From Euryodendron excelsum (Eukaryota; Streptophyta; Magnoliopsida; Ericales; Pentaphylacaceae): a stretch of 64,000 nucleotides of DNA. The notes under the pieces are model-generated. The model ran no database searches. It was not told the DNA's origin and saw only the letters and a list, made by a program, of their open reading frames with translations. The stretch lies in the NCBI GenBank assembly GCA_033060915.1, contig CM065389.1, positions 25,162,501 to 25,226,500 on the forward strand, written 5' to 3'. A program made the position numbers and the translations under genes. Positions 46,300 through 57,020 of the stretch are shown in pieces; within the stretch, counting starts at the first letter, position 1, and the number at the start of each line of letters is the position of its first letter.

Positions 46300-49200
46300 T
46301 TGGGCTTTCGGGTTTGTGCAAATTTTTGAAATTTTGAGAGATTTTCTTAAGTTTTTGCAAGGAGGAGCCCTTGGGCATTGAAGGAGTGAGTTCACGAGAC
46401 ATCGAAAAGTCGCCGGAAGTGGTCACCGTCGCTAGAATTGTTGCCGAAGAAGAAGATTTTGCCAGAAAACTCCAAGAGGTGAGTTTTTTTGTTTTGGGTT
46501 GATCTTGACGTGTAGAACTCCGTTTGAGTTGTGTGACTAGTTGAAATCAATGTTTTGATGTGCTTTGAACACCCTGGTGGTGTTGTTTCTGCGTTTTGAT
46601 ACTCATTTGATTGGTTTGAGTAGTTTTTCATGTTTATGTAAAAAATGCTTCTGCAGGAATTGGGGATTTACTCCTATAGCTTTAGGTATTAGATTTTCTT
46701 ACCAAATTTTTATACCACGTGTCTTAGAAAAATGTGTTGAATAATCGTGGGAAGTTTCGTGATTTTTTGAAATTTTTTTATTTTTTAAAAAATAAAAAAA
46801 TGCTTAGAAAATTGGGAAATTTGAGAAATTTATTGAATTGTTCGTACTTGATATTTAGAAAAATATAGGAATATTTTAGAAAATATTTAAAGTATCTTTG
46901 AATGATTCTGTGAGCATTTTGAAAACTCTTGAATTTTTGAAAAATAGAACATTTGTTGGAAAATTCGAACACCTTGGGAATGTGCACGGATTGTTTTGTG
47001 TTCGTTTGTGACATATGCTTGTAATACCGTGGGGTGCATGGTTTGTGCTTTATTGTAGAGTTTTGGGTATTGTAGGGACCATTTACAAACTGGACTATGC
47101 CAAAATTTTTTGAAATGAGTAAAAAGTTAGAAATTTTTTAAATAAAATTTTTTTGAAAGAAAAAGAGATAAAATCTTTGAGGATGGTGCCTTTTTGGCAG
47201 AGAAGAGTTCGAAAAACTCAAGGGGTCTTATAATAAAACTTTTTGAAGGAAAAAGTTAGAAAAATCTTTGAAAATGGACTTTGAATAAAACTTTTGAAGA
47301 GAAAGTTTAAAAACCCTTTGAAAATGGATTTTGAATAAAACGTTTGAAGGAAAAGTTTAGACATTCTTTTGAAAATGACTTTGAATAAAACTTTTAGATT
47401 TGACTTCGACATAGACTTTTTGGGAAAAGGTTTGAAAACCTTGGGAATTGTTTTTTAAATATACCTTGAAGGGAAGAGTTTAGAAAACCCGAAAGTTGAG
47501 GAATATGATAGAGTAGACTTTGCTTGGGGTAAGGGAACAGAATTTGCATCACTCACTCTTTTCTTTCCTTTTCTTTTTCTGTACCTCTTTTCTTTTAAAC
47601 TACATATATTGTATATTGATGTATTTACCTTAATTTGATTTTTAGGATGGCAGATGGTTCTGAGCAGATATGCCAATCCGGGACGGGGGCTCGCATGGAT
47701 TCTGTCGGCAGTTCTAGTCGTTCCTAGGGCAGCCGCCAGTCGACTAGCAAGGCTTCTTCTGGCCAGAGTGGGAGCAGGATTGTGCCTCCAGTTGATCTTC
47801 CCCCAGTAGAGCCTGTTTTCGAGGGGGAGATGGATGCTGAGGATGAGGTACCAGGCTTAGGAGATCATGTGACTGGTTACGAGAGGCAGATGCAGATGCA
47901 GATTTGGGGGATTTAGAGGTGCCAGACATTCCTTCGTTGAGGGACCTAGCTCGTCATCGTAGTGTTTATTCTCGGCAGTATTTGCCCCATCCCAGAGTAC
48001 ATACATCATTTAGGGGGGCTATTTACCAGTCATTTAGTGTCATGCAGTGGGCTGTTCCATCCTACCGTGCCTTTTTGGCAGAGATTGGGTTTGAGACTTT
48101 CATGGGATTACAGGCAAACCACCTAAACCGTCAGTTGGTGTTAGCTTTGTTTGAGAGATGGTTTGGTAAGACACGGACCTTTCAGTTTGTAGGTTTCAAG
48201 ATGCATCCAACTCCATTAGACTAGTCTATCATTATTGGGCTTTCTTTTGTTAGCTGTCAGATCATTTTGCAGCCAGTTAGTAAAGCTGATGCTTATGCTT
48301 TGTTGGACCTGCCTCCTCCCGATCGTTTTACTTTCCTCATATCTTGGCTTAGTCAGGGCGAGCACACCTTTTCTGCAGAGCCGCCACCTGATCGGCGAGA
48401 CATTATGAGATGGTGACTAGTATTGTATATTGTGTTTAGCTATTTTTGTAATAATAATAAGTCAATCATTCTATTCAGGATAATGAGCTTGGTTGCTGAA
48501 TTGGGAGTTCTGGTAGAGCTGAACTTGGGATCTTTCTCTTTTGGTTGCTTCCTTTAATCCATGATGTTCCAAACTTCCTCTCGTTGGGGTAGTGTGACTG
48601 GTTTTTTACCCTTTCTAGTTTGGTAGAGTTACGAGTATCTGCCGGTTCGTTATCCAGATGTAGTGGAGGCTGACTTTATCCTCGGCTTTGAGATGGGCTC
48701 ATGATCAGGTGGCTCACCAACCTGAGATTACTGACTTTGTGACGATACAGGCAAACCTGGAGTTGATAAAGGTGAGAGAGATGACTTAACAGCCCTTTGC
48801 TAGATCGGTCCATTACGAGGCAGTTTGGTATCTGGTCCCGATGTGGGAGGTCGGCATTAGCGCTAGTTTCACAAGAAGTTTTGGTCGGGTGGGGATCCTC
48901 CTAAGTATATGTTTGAAGCTTTGGTCGAGAGCGTCCCTATTCCGTACGGGGATCGTCAAGCGCGAGCTTGTTTTTTGCTTCCTCCAAAGACTGATTACGC
49001 CACCCACTTCGGAGCTCAATCCATAGGTGTTTCACCCAGTTCCAGGTAGTGGTTGGAGGCTACGCCGTGGGCTAGGAGGTGGTGGACTTGTGGCATTGGG
49101 CTAAGGGGTTTGTGCCCTAGGACAAGTTTGCTACCATGAGGGATCAGAAAGGCTGGTACCAGACCAAGAGAGATTAATTCCAGATGGAGAAGGACCAGTA

Positions 49201-49423
49201 CCAGGCTGAGATAGCCACTTTGACCGCACAGTTGGCTCAAATGGGAGGTGGCGGGGTATATTATATTCTTCTTTTTTTTATTCTAGTTTTGTTTAGTTGT
49301 CTATCTGCCTTGTTGATTCAAGTTCTTTCTTCTTTGTAGAATGTTGGTGCTTCCAGTAGTCAGCTGCCTCCTCTTGAGTTGGGCTTTGGTGACTAGGATC
49401 CAGATATTGACTTTGACTTTTGA
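46300..49423 (+). pseudogene. Antisense ORF (aORF) with plant-mobile-domain features, spliced, decayed
   Basis: It runs opposite to gag, between gag and the 3' LTR. A non-coding exon ends at 46478 (CCAAGAG/GTGAGT); the acceptor tttgatttttag is at 47645, and ATG follows at 47647 (MADGSEQICQSGTG). Exon 2 encodes an acidic N-terminal part, then LRDLARHRSVYSRQY, FRGAIYQSFSVMQW, LAEIGFETFMGLQANHLNRQ and LFERWFGKTRTF, in the style of the plant mobile domain (PF10536/PMD-like), where a YR-x-FL-x-x-x-GF and an L-x-x-ERW are usual. A 66-bp intron (48413-48478) joins in frame ...DIM RW to IMSLVAELG. A last short exon is 49340-49423. Stops near 47726 and 48223 and a frameshift near 47905 make it non-functional. 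The domain call is by eye. Confidence 0.55.
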
Positions 49424-51448
49424 TGGTTGACCTTTTGTCGTAGGCTTAGCTTCTCTTCTACACCATGTCCTGGATACGTATTTGTAATTTTCAAATTGGA
49501 TGGATGTTAATAATTTAGACAGCTAGATATATGGATAGATTCATGAACAGGGATAAAGTTAGGATTACCATGATGTTGATGATATATGTCTACTATATAT
49601 TTAGATATGATATTGAATTACATTGGTGACTTCTATTTTCACAAGGAGCTAGGCCTTATGTATGCGAAGCTCACGTCAAAATTTTTATAAAAATGCATGC
49701 ACATGTTAGGGATACACTGGTTTGACACATAACAGAATGGAAAATTTGTGAACAACCATACTCGAGGTGTCGTCAAGCTTTGCATCCTTGGAATGACAAC
49801 TCTTTCTTTTTTAGGGGTTTGGCCTCTCCTCTGACTCAACCTTACCATGATTGGACGATGATAGCATTTCGTACCTTTCTTATTCTTATGATTGACTCTA
49901 ACTTTCTACTTAGGTTAGTGTCTGGGATTATTTGGCTTGAACTCTCAACCATTGGGGGCTTAAGCAATGACTTACATGAACTTTGGCAAAGCGATAAGCA
50001 ACTAGTCTTTCAATCTGAGGAAGATTTGCTTTAGGACCATAACGTAGGCTAAGTTGTGGGGTTTTAAGAATCAAAGGGATATGCAAGCTCAAATTTAATA
50101 TTGCTTTCAATTGGGTTTAGATCCACACCATCCTTGGTCGGTCTTCTAGCGGGGTTTTGTCCCCTAGTATCCTTCCTTTGCCTTGGCAAAACGTCCAACT
50201 AATTTGAATCAAGCAATCCATTTTCAATCAGAGAGGACTTTATTAAGGTTGTAATGTTGGTCATGGTTTTGGATTTTTGCAAGAAAAGGTAAAGGCTCGA
50301 GCCTACTACTTCTACTGGCCTTCCTTATTGCCTAGGATCACCTTTAGATTTTTTTTTTTTTTTTGCAATATGAACATTGCTTGCTCTTTAAGATGGCACG
50401 AAGTAAGGCATCCTTTCTTGTGGCTTACTTCTTTACCTTCTAACAGAGGGGATTTTTTTTTTTTTAGCACATTCCTTCACTTTTGCTTACCCCTTGATGG
50501 CTCTTCTTCTTTTTTTTTTTTTTTCTTTTGTTTTCCATAGTGGTGATCGCTAAGCTGGGGTTTATCTTTTGGGAAATACAAACTAGCTTAACGGGTTTGA
50601 CAAAGGTTGTTTTGTGACTATATCGGAAATGAAATGAGGGCCTCTCTTCCTTTTGAACCGCATTGCTTGATCTATAAAGCCTTTATGTTGCTTTGGCTTG
50701 ATGCTTCGAGGGGGGGGGGGGGGAAGGACCATTTCTTGGTCGAGTCTTCTGCTCTCTGCTTGCCCTAGTATAGGGGGATGGTTCTAAATTAGGGTTGACA
50801 AGAAATCTTTTGCTTTTCGCTTGACACTAGCAGGTTGAGCAAAGGGGAATATACACCTCTTTTGTTTATTTGGAATTTTGAAAGATGGCTCATCTTTTTT
50901 TTTTTTTATATAGTCTGGCTACCCATCGCTTAGCTTCGATATCTGGCAAGTGCTACTTTTTGGGTGATCCTGACTCACTCTCATCTTCCCTTACTTCAAA
51001 AGTGGACCATTCGACAAGTAGTTAACTCATGCTATCATATCCTTCAAGTTAGGTCCTCCACAAGATAGAACGCACCTCCCTTTGTTTTGAAAAAAACATT
51101 CACCATTCATAAGAATATGGGACAACAACATTTGAATGAAAAATTGTCTCTTTATTATTTTAATGAAAAGCATAAGGTTTTTATTGAAATGAAAATGCAG
51201 ACATGAATTTAAAGATAGAAAATAAGGAGGATAGAACGAAAACGGGTGATAACACTCCTCTCTTATACGCTTTTAGAGGAACCCTCTTAGTAGGGTTTTG
51301 GAATGATACCCACATTTTTTATGCTCCATCAGTTCTTTAGATCAGCAGACCAGGTAAGGCAGGTGGGTGCTTTTTTTAGGGCTCTTGGTGAATTGACGGT
51401 GATAGTGCAATTATCGGCCTCATTGACTTTCTTGTTTTCCTCCGTTGC
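49424..51448. other. Internal region between antisense ORF and gag, no coding content
   Basis: About 2 kb where an autonomous element would carry pol. I found no RT (YVDD/FIDD), integrase or RNase H pattern on the minus strand. Long T-runs (about 50349-50364, 50453-50465, 50508-50524, 50898-50910) and a G-run of about 14 (50710-50723) are present; seen from the element they are A- and C-runs. Confidence 0.5.
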
Positions 51449-53105
51449 CTACTCAACTTCTTCGAGAAATAGGTTGACTAGCTCACCTCCTTCTAGCTTG
51501 AACGACTGTGTCGGTGCTTTAGGCTCCTTCAAGCCCCAATCCATGTCTTCATAGTCGAATTCAGTCACAACCCAGAGATTTTTTGATAGGTTGAGTTCGA
51601 CTGTGGCATACTTAGGGTGCAAGAATTCAACTCCCCAACTGTCGGTGATTACGCTTTCAGCGGGGTTCTCCTTTATGGGTAGGGACTCTTCAATTGGCCA
51701 GTTAGAGGGGTCGTGCACTTCATTTAGATTGTAGAGATAGACTGGGCATGGTGAGATTTCCTCCTCGCAATCACTTTCTTTATTAGTTTTCCAATCTTCC
51801 TCGAAATAATCCTCGACCAGGATCTCCTCCAGTTCACGCCTCTCTTCTATTTCCTCTAATACCAGGTTAACATTATGATCCAGCAAGGGGTTTGTGGTCA
51901 GATTAGGAGTAGGAGTTGGGTTCACTGGCTGTATATCGATGGTCATGTTGTCTATTAGGTCTTGAATTTTGTGCTTGAGGGAGAAGCAACTTTCAGTGTC
52001 ATGCCCTTGGCCACCTGAATGGTATTTACAAGTGAGGGCGCCAATGAAGGTTGCAGGTAAAGGGTTTGGCAATGGATGGGCCGATATAGGCTTCAATATA
52101 TTGTTCTTTAAGAGGTTATGGTAGGCATCTATCTGGGTGTAGGCTAAAGTATTAAAGGTGCAGATGCGTCGGGCTAGCCTATTAAAATTGGGTCGTGCCC
52201 TAGCGAGTACAAAGTTGGGCATTTGACTGGGCATGATTAAGGTGGGTATGGGCAGTATAGGATGTGACTAAAGTGGTGGATGGTATTGTAACGGTTGAAT
52301 AGGGAAGATGGCAGACACCTTACTCTCCTTCTTAATTATCCCCCTTGCAGTGGCCATCTTTTTAGCAATGTCGGCAGAGTTTTCTCCAGTCTTTGCATAA
52401 GGGTCTGTAATCATTCTCATCTTGAGACCGTTTTCTATCATCTCCCCTTGCATGATAAGCTTAGAAAAGTTTTTCCCCACACTTGTGTAGAGCTTTTCAT
52501 AGTATATGCCTTGAAAAGTATGCACGAATAATTGCACGTACTCCTTTTCTTCCGAAGGGGGATTGACTTGTGATGCTGCTTCGCTCCACCTAAGGGCATA
52601 ACTTTTGAAACTTTCTTTATCCCCTTTGCTCATTGTTATTAAGGACCAACAATCAAAAGTTAGATCTATATTGTAACGGTATTGGGCCTTGAATGCATTA
52701 ACTAGTTCAATCCAGGTTGTAAATTTCCTCAGATCAAGTCGAGCAAACCATTGCAGAGCGGACCCAGTTAAACTGTGTTGGAAGAGTTGCATGAGAAGTT
52801 TTGGATTGTTCCTATGGCCACTTAATGCCCCAGCATAAAGGTGAAGGTGGGTTATAGGGTTGCCAATGCCATCGTACTTTTAAAAGTCAGGAATTTTGAA
52901 CTTGGTCGGCATTGGCTGATCCGGGAAAAAATAGAGCTCATAGTAGGAAGTGAGACCAAAAGTGTCATAACCATGGAAGCTCCATAGTGAGTCTTCCAAA
53001 CCTTGGATCTTTAGGCTAAGAGGGTCTGGAAAGATTCTTTTTACAACAGGTGAGAGCAATATGGTTTCTTCTTCTTTGGTGTTGGCTCCTTGGAATCCTT
53101 GTTAT
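51449..53105 (-). pseudogene. Ty3/Gypsy (Tat-like) gag, nearly intact
   Basis: One frame runs about 550 codons from about 53105 to the stop at 51449, broken only by TAA near 52888 and TAG at 52268-52270. N-terminal part: PDPLSLKIQGLEDSLW, then KFKIPDF. The retrotransposon gag domain follows (LTGSALQWFARLD, ESFKSYALRWSEAASQVNPP, EKEYVQLFVHT). A zinc-knuckle-like CKYHSGGQGHDTESC comes next, with LKHKIQDLID. The last 140 or so residues are acidic (EEIEERRELEEILVEDYFEE) and end without a protease region. Gag binds element RNA and forms particles. The true start codon is uncertain. Two point stops only suggest that gag was kept under use until recently or that the element is relatively young. Confidence 0.8.
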
Positions 53106-54160
53106 TTTTTCTCATAGTATCAGATTGGAGCACAATCCTCAGGTTGATAGGTTTAGAGTCCTTGGGAAAAATCGTGGATGATGATGGGAACCCTTAGGGT
53201 GCATGCCATGAATTTGTAGGGTTACATGGGAACCCGTAGGATTTTGGGTAGGTTTTATGCAAGGGAGAGTGAGTTTGGTGTCACTCTCTATGAGTTGATC
53301 ATATGCATGAGAATGCAATGACTTGAGTTACTTTGGAACTTTCATCTTGAAATGGAGTATTGAATACATTTACATGTATACAAGAGTATAAGGAGAGAGA
53401 GCACAATAGCAAAGTAAACATGCATACATGAGCAATTATACAAGCATTATAACAGAAGAATAGACAAGAATAAAGGGAAGTAAAGCGATCACCCTTTCCT
53501 CCATGGTTTTGAAATTAACGTTCGTGTCTTAAATTCGGTAGAGGTTTGGCTATGCACTAGTTTCTGCATAAGCATGAGGTTGAGGGTTTACTAATGCTTC
53601 CTAAGAAGGTTCGGTTCTTAGATCTTCAAACCTAGGCCTACTCCTCGAGTTAGTGTCATTATCGGTTGGTGATCTGAGCGGGGGAACTATTAAGAGGCTA
53701 TAGGCTAAGCAACTGACACAGCATCCTCCCACAACCAATATATTGTTCCCCCTTCTAACTATAAGGGTAATAACTAGGTAATGATACAAGTATGAAAATG
53801 CGAGTACACATGCAGTGCGTGTGTGAAATTTTAAAAAACGGAAGAAAAGGCTCAACAATTCTCATCTATCCTGTCCATTCCATCCTGTCATTCATAGTAC
53901 TTTGTATAGACAATGAAAATGAGTGTGAACATGGTCCACCTACAAAATAAACTGTAAAAAATCAATATCTTAATGATAAACTTAATGCAAGATAGAATGA
54001 TTGAATATGAATTGAATGCAAGTGATGACATGTTTTTGAAAACAATTTTGAAAAGTTTGATTTTGATAAATTTGAAGTGGATAGAATTTGACAAATTAAT
54101 TGAAGATTCTAGATGAGTGAAGGGTGAAGAGACATGATAATGGGCTAACCCTCAAAACAT
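53106..54160 (-). other. Leader between PBS and gag of the minus-strand element
   Basis: About 1 kb, AT-rich, with no protein recognised. On the minus strand it follows the PBS as agggatgttttgagggttag. Confidence 0.6.
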
Positions 54161-54177
54161 CCCTAGCAGAGTCGCCA
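54161..54177 (-). other. Primer-binding site TGGCGACTCTGCTAGGG
   Basis: Located two bases inside the 5' LTR end CGACA. TGGCGACTC(T/C)GCTGGGG is the PBS found in many plant Tat/Ogre-type Gypsy elements (tRNA-Arg is the primer reported for Ogre). It differs from the tRNA-Met PBS of the Copia elements in this window. Confidence 0.75.
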
Positions 54178-54179
54178 GC

Positions 54180-55974
54180 TGTCGCCCTCTAGTTTATCAA
54201 GATTATATGTGGGAAACACACGGTACTCTCTCATTAAAACTCATCCTTCTAGAAGGATGAGTGTGACTAAGTTTGAATTAAAAATTTATTTGAATAAGGG
54301 CTTTTGAAAAAAGGTTTGGAGTCGCCACCTAACTTTGTTAAAGTGAGTTAGGTCACCCAAAACTAAGTGCAATCCGCAGATTTAACTTAGGGTTTTTGAA
54401 AGGTTTTGGAAAATTTCCTCAAGAGAGAGTTTTTTTTTTTTTTTGTGGAGAAAATAGGTTGTTTGGCAACCTTTGGAAAGATTTAAGCCCTTTTTAAAAA
54501 TAACTCTATTTTGGTCTTTGAAAATAGTGATTCTAGGTTTGGAAGTTGGTTACGTATAGGGAAGATGCACTAGGCTATCACCATATCCCGCTCTTGTGGT
54601 ACCTACATGTCACACCCCGAACCTAATTAGGGTCTCACAACTACATATCTTTTCACCCTATGTTCATTCATTTACAATCTCCGATTATCTAATGCCCACT
54701 TATATCCACTTTAAGAACTTTGGAAAGAAGCTTGAGCCATCACTTTAGGGATGATATGATGCATGGCATGCAAGTGCATGAAAAGAATTTGAAAAGAGAT
54801 TTTAAAAAAGAGAATTGAAATTTTGAAAAAAGTTGTGACCGCACCCATGAGAGCTGCCAACGTATCCTTTTATTGGGAATCAGTCAGTCGTAGTTCAAAC
54901 CCAGGTCCGTTTGAAAATAGACACTTTGGGGCCTTTGAAAAGTTTAACTTGAAAAGTTTAACTTGAAAAGTTTCTTATTTGAACTTTGATTTGAATATTT
55001 GAAATTGAACTTTGATTTGAAATCGAACTTTGAAATAGAACTTGAACTTGTTTTGGAAAGATTGATTGAACTTTGAAATCATCTTGACTTGAATTAGAGT
55101 TTGAAAACCATCTTAGTCTAAACTTAAGACTTAGAAAAAGAGTTAAAGTCTCTTAACTTAGGGTTAGGGGTTGAACTTAGGTTTTAGCCTCCTAGAGTCT
55201 ACATAACCTAGGGTTTGAACATGTACTTAAAAAGTTTGATTTTGGAAAAGCTTGATTTTAGAAAAGTTTCGGATTAGGAATGTTCCAAATTAGAAAAGTT
55301 CTATTTAGGAAAGTTTATATTTTAGGAAAGATTTGATTATAGAAAGATATGATTTTGGAAAGATTTGATTTTGAAATGATTTGATTTTGGAAGGTTTTAA
55401 AAAAAAGGAAGGTTTCAAAATTAGGAATGATTGACATTAGGAAAGATTTGAAAGTTTGAAATTAAAAAAGATTTTATCTCTATTTCCTAAAATTGAAGAT
55501 TGAATTTTATCTATCATTTTGACTGGATGCTCTCAGAATCGATTCCGAAGCAATTAGAAGGCACTAAAACGTGCTAGATCATCTTTGGCACAATCTTGGA
55601 AGGATGAAATTACCGCTCTGAGGTATTAGGTACTTTCTCGAGAAGCATGCCAGTGGGACCTAATGGGCAGTTTGGTCATTTTTCACCAGAATGGGCTGGC
55701 AGTCACTGGTGTTGTCCCAAGTTTTAAGTGTTTTCGTCACTCTGACGGTGTGTGACAAGTTAGTTTCCAAAGGTATCCCATCCTTCGGTAAACGTGTCAC
55801 AACTAAGAGGTATGTTTGGTCCCGTGACATAGGGGGTTTGTTGGCATTCCCAAAGTTGACCTGTTTGCGAGTGTTTCCATCACTTTGACAGTTGTGATGT
55901 TTGTGAGTATTTCCATCACTCTACGTGCATTTATTTCAAAGACTTCCTGATCTCGAGAAGCTGTTGGATGGTCT
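54180..55974 (-). mobile_element. 5' LTR of the minus-strand element, internally deleted and truncated
   Basis: The end CGACA is at 54180. It matches the 3' LTR over the first 1.3 kb. At about 55513 it jumps (aattttatctatc to attttgactggatgctct), skipping about 1.8 kb that in the 3' LTR holds the TATA box. It is then cut at 55974 by the TRIM array. Without TATA box or LTR start this copy cannot promote transcription of the element. Confidence 0.75.
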
Positions 55975-56752
55975 TGTTGGCTTTATGGAGACCAGGGCCA
56001 CTAATCGACCTTTGACTTGGCCAACCCGTGGCACTTACATGGCACAGACCTTCGTTCCCACCTACCACTTAGTGCAGGGCTTTGCGCTACTAAGGTATAA
56101 GGAAATAAAGTTGTGCCTAAGCTAATAGCAATTGTTGTTGGTGAAGTGGTAAGCTCTTAATCCTAAACCTGACATCAAAGCGAGGTCACGGGTTCTAGTC
56201 CTAGGGTCGTTGCTAGTGCCAGGGGGGAGATTGTTGACTTTATAGGGGCCAGCAATCGACCTTTGCCTCGGTTGGGTCTTATGGGGAACCTACATGGAGT
56301 ATGTAACTGGCCAACCTATGGCGCTTACATTGCGCAGACCCTCATGCCCACCTACCACTTGGTGCGGGGCTCTACGCTGCTAAGGTATAAAGAAATAAAG
56401 TTGTGCCTTGACTAACAGCAATTGCTTTTGGTGCAGTGGTAAGCACTTGATCCTAAACCTACTATCAGAGCGAGGTCACGAGTTCAAGTCCCAAGATCGT
56501 TGTTGGGGTGGAGATTGTTGGCTTTATGGGGGCCAACAATCGACCATTGACTTGGTTGAGTCTTATGAAGACCTACATGGAGTATGTGACTGGCCATCCC
56601 GTGGCACTTACATGGTGTAGACCCTCACGCCCACCTGCCATTTAGGGCAAAGCTCTGCATTGCTAAGGTATAAGAAAATAAAGTTATGCCTTGGTTAACA
56701 ACCATTGTTTTTGGAGCAGTGGTAAGCGCTTGATCATAAACCTGGTATCATT
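55975..56752 (+). mobile_element. TRIM-like tandem array (copy 2)
   Basis: Three units: 55975-56231, 56232-56515 and 56516-56752. Each begins TGTTG(G/A)CTTTAT. The first begins exactly at its TG within the 5' LTR, as an insertion would. Units 1 and 2 contain PBS-like tat/catca-agcgagg, then ggtcacgggttc-like B boxes, and purine-rich ggggggaga or gggtggaga before the next TG. Unit 3 is cut after cctggtatcat by the TR-GAG LTR. The start carries an inverted repeat TGTTGGC/GCCAACA. Confidence 0.6.
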
Positions 56753-57020
56753 TGTTAGCCCAAAGTTTATTTATATGAGATTTTATATATGGTTTTGATG
56801 ATAACTTACTTTGATTTATAAATTTTTTCTTAATTAAATATATTCAATGATTTTAATCTTTGGTCTAGTTAGTGTAATAAAGTTTTACAGGATTATGAAG
56901 CACTTGAAAGAGAGATCAAGACTTGGAAAGTAAAGTCTAAATACTTGAGAATCGTGTTTTAGGAAAACTTGATTCAAGGAAGAAATTAGAAGACATAATT
57001 TTCTTCTAAGATTGAAAATT
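56753..57020 (+). mobile_element. Fragment of TR-GAG-type LTR start
   Basis: TGTTAGCCCAAAGTTTATTT onwards matches 13635-13905 and 15767-16040 closely. It breaks off at gaaaatttgatga, a point where it shares ttgatga with the Copia LTR that follows, so the two may have been joined by short-homology recombination. Confidence 0.75.

Larger units (their letters stand above)
37791..55974 (-). mobile_element. Ty3/Gypsy Tat-like element, minus strand, gag present, pol absent, antisense PMD ORF
   Basis: Reading right to left: truncated 5' LTR (55974-54180), PBS (54177-54161), leader, gag (53105-51449), about 2 kb without coding content, a plus-strand ORF region (46.2-49.4 kb), polypurine tract (46035-46016) and 3' LTR (46015-37791, interrupted by a solo LTR). 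Both LTR ends towards the internal or outer side read CGACA, and the start reads TGTAAGCAC. No RT, RNase H, integrase or protease motif was found between gag and 3' LTR. The right end is cut by the TRIM array, so no target duplication can be checked. Confidence 0.75.

Noticed and set aside
49780..50540. Coding remnants of pol on the plus strand
   Set aside because: Plus-strand ORFs of 84-87 codons here end in poly-Phe from T-runs and lie antisense to gag; no RT or integrase motif is visible.
56440..56495. A functional tRNA gene in the TRIM units
   Set aside because: A- and B-box-like motifs exist, but no acceptor stem pairs and the middle part is a retroelement PBS; a cloverleaf could not be drawn.
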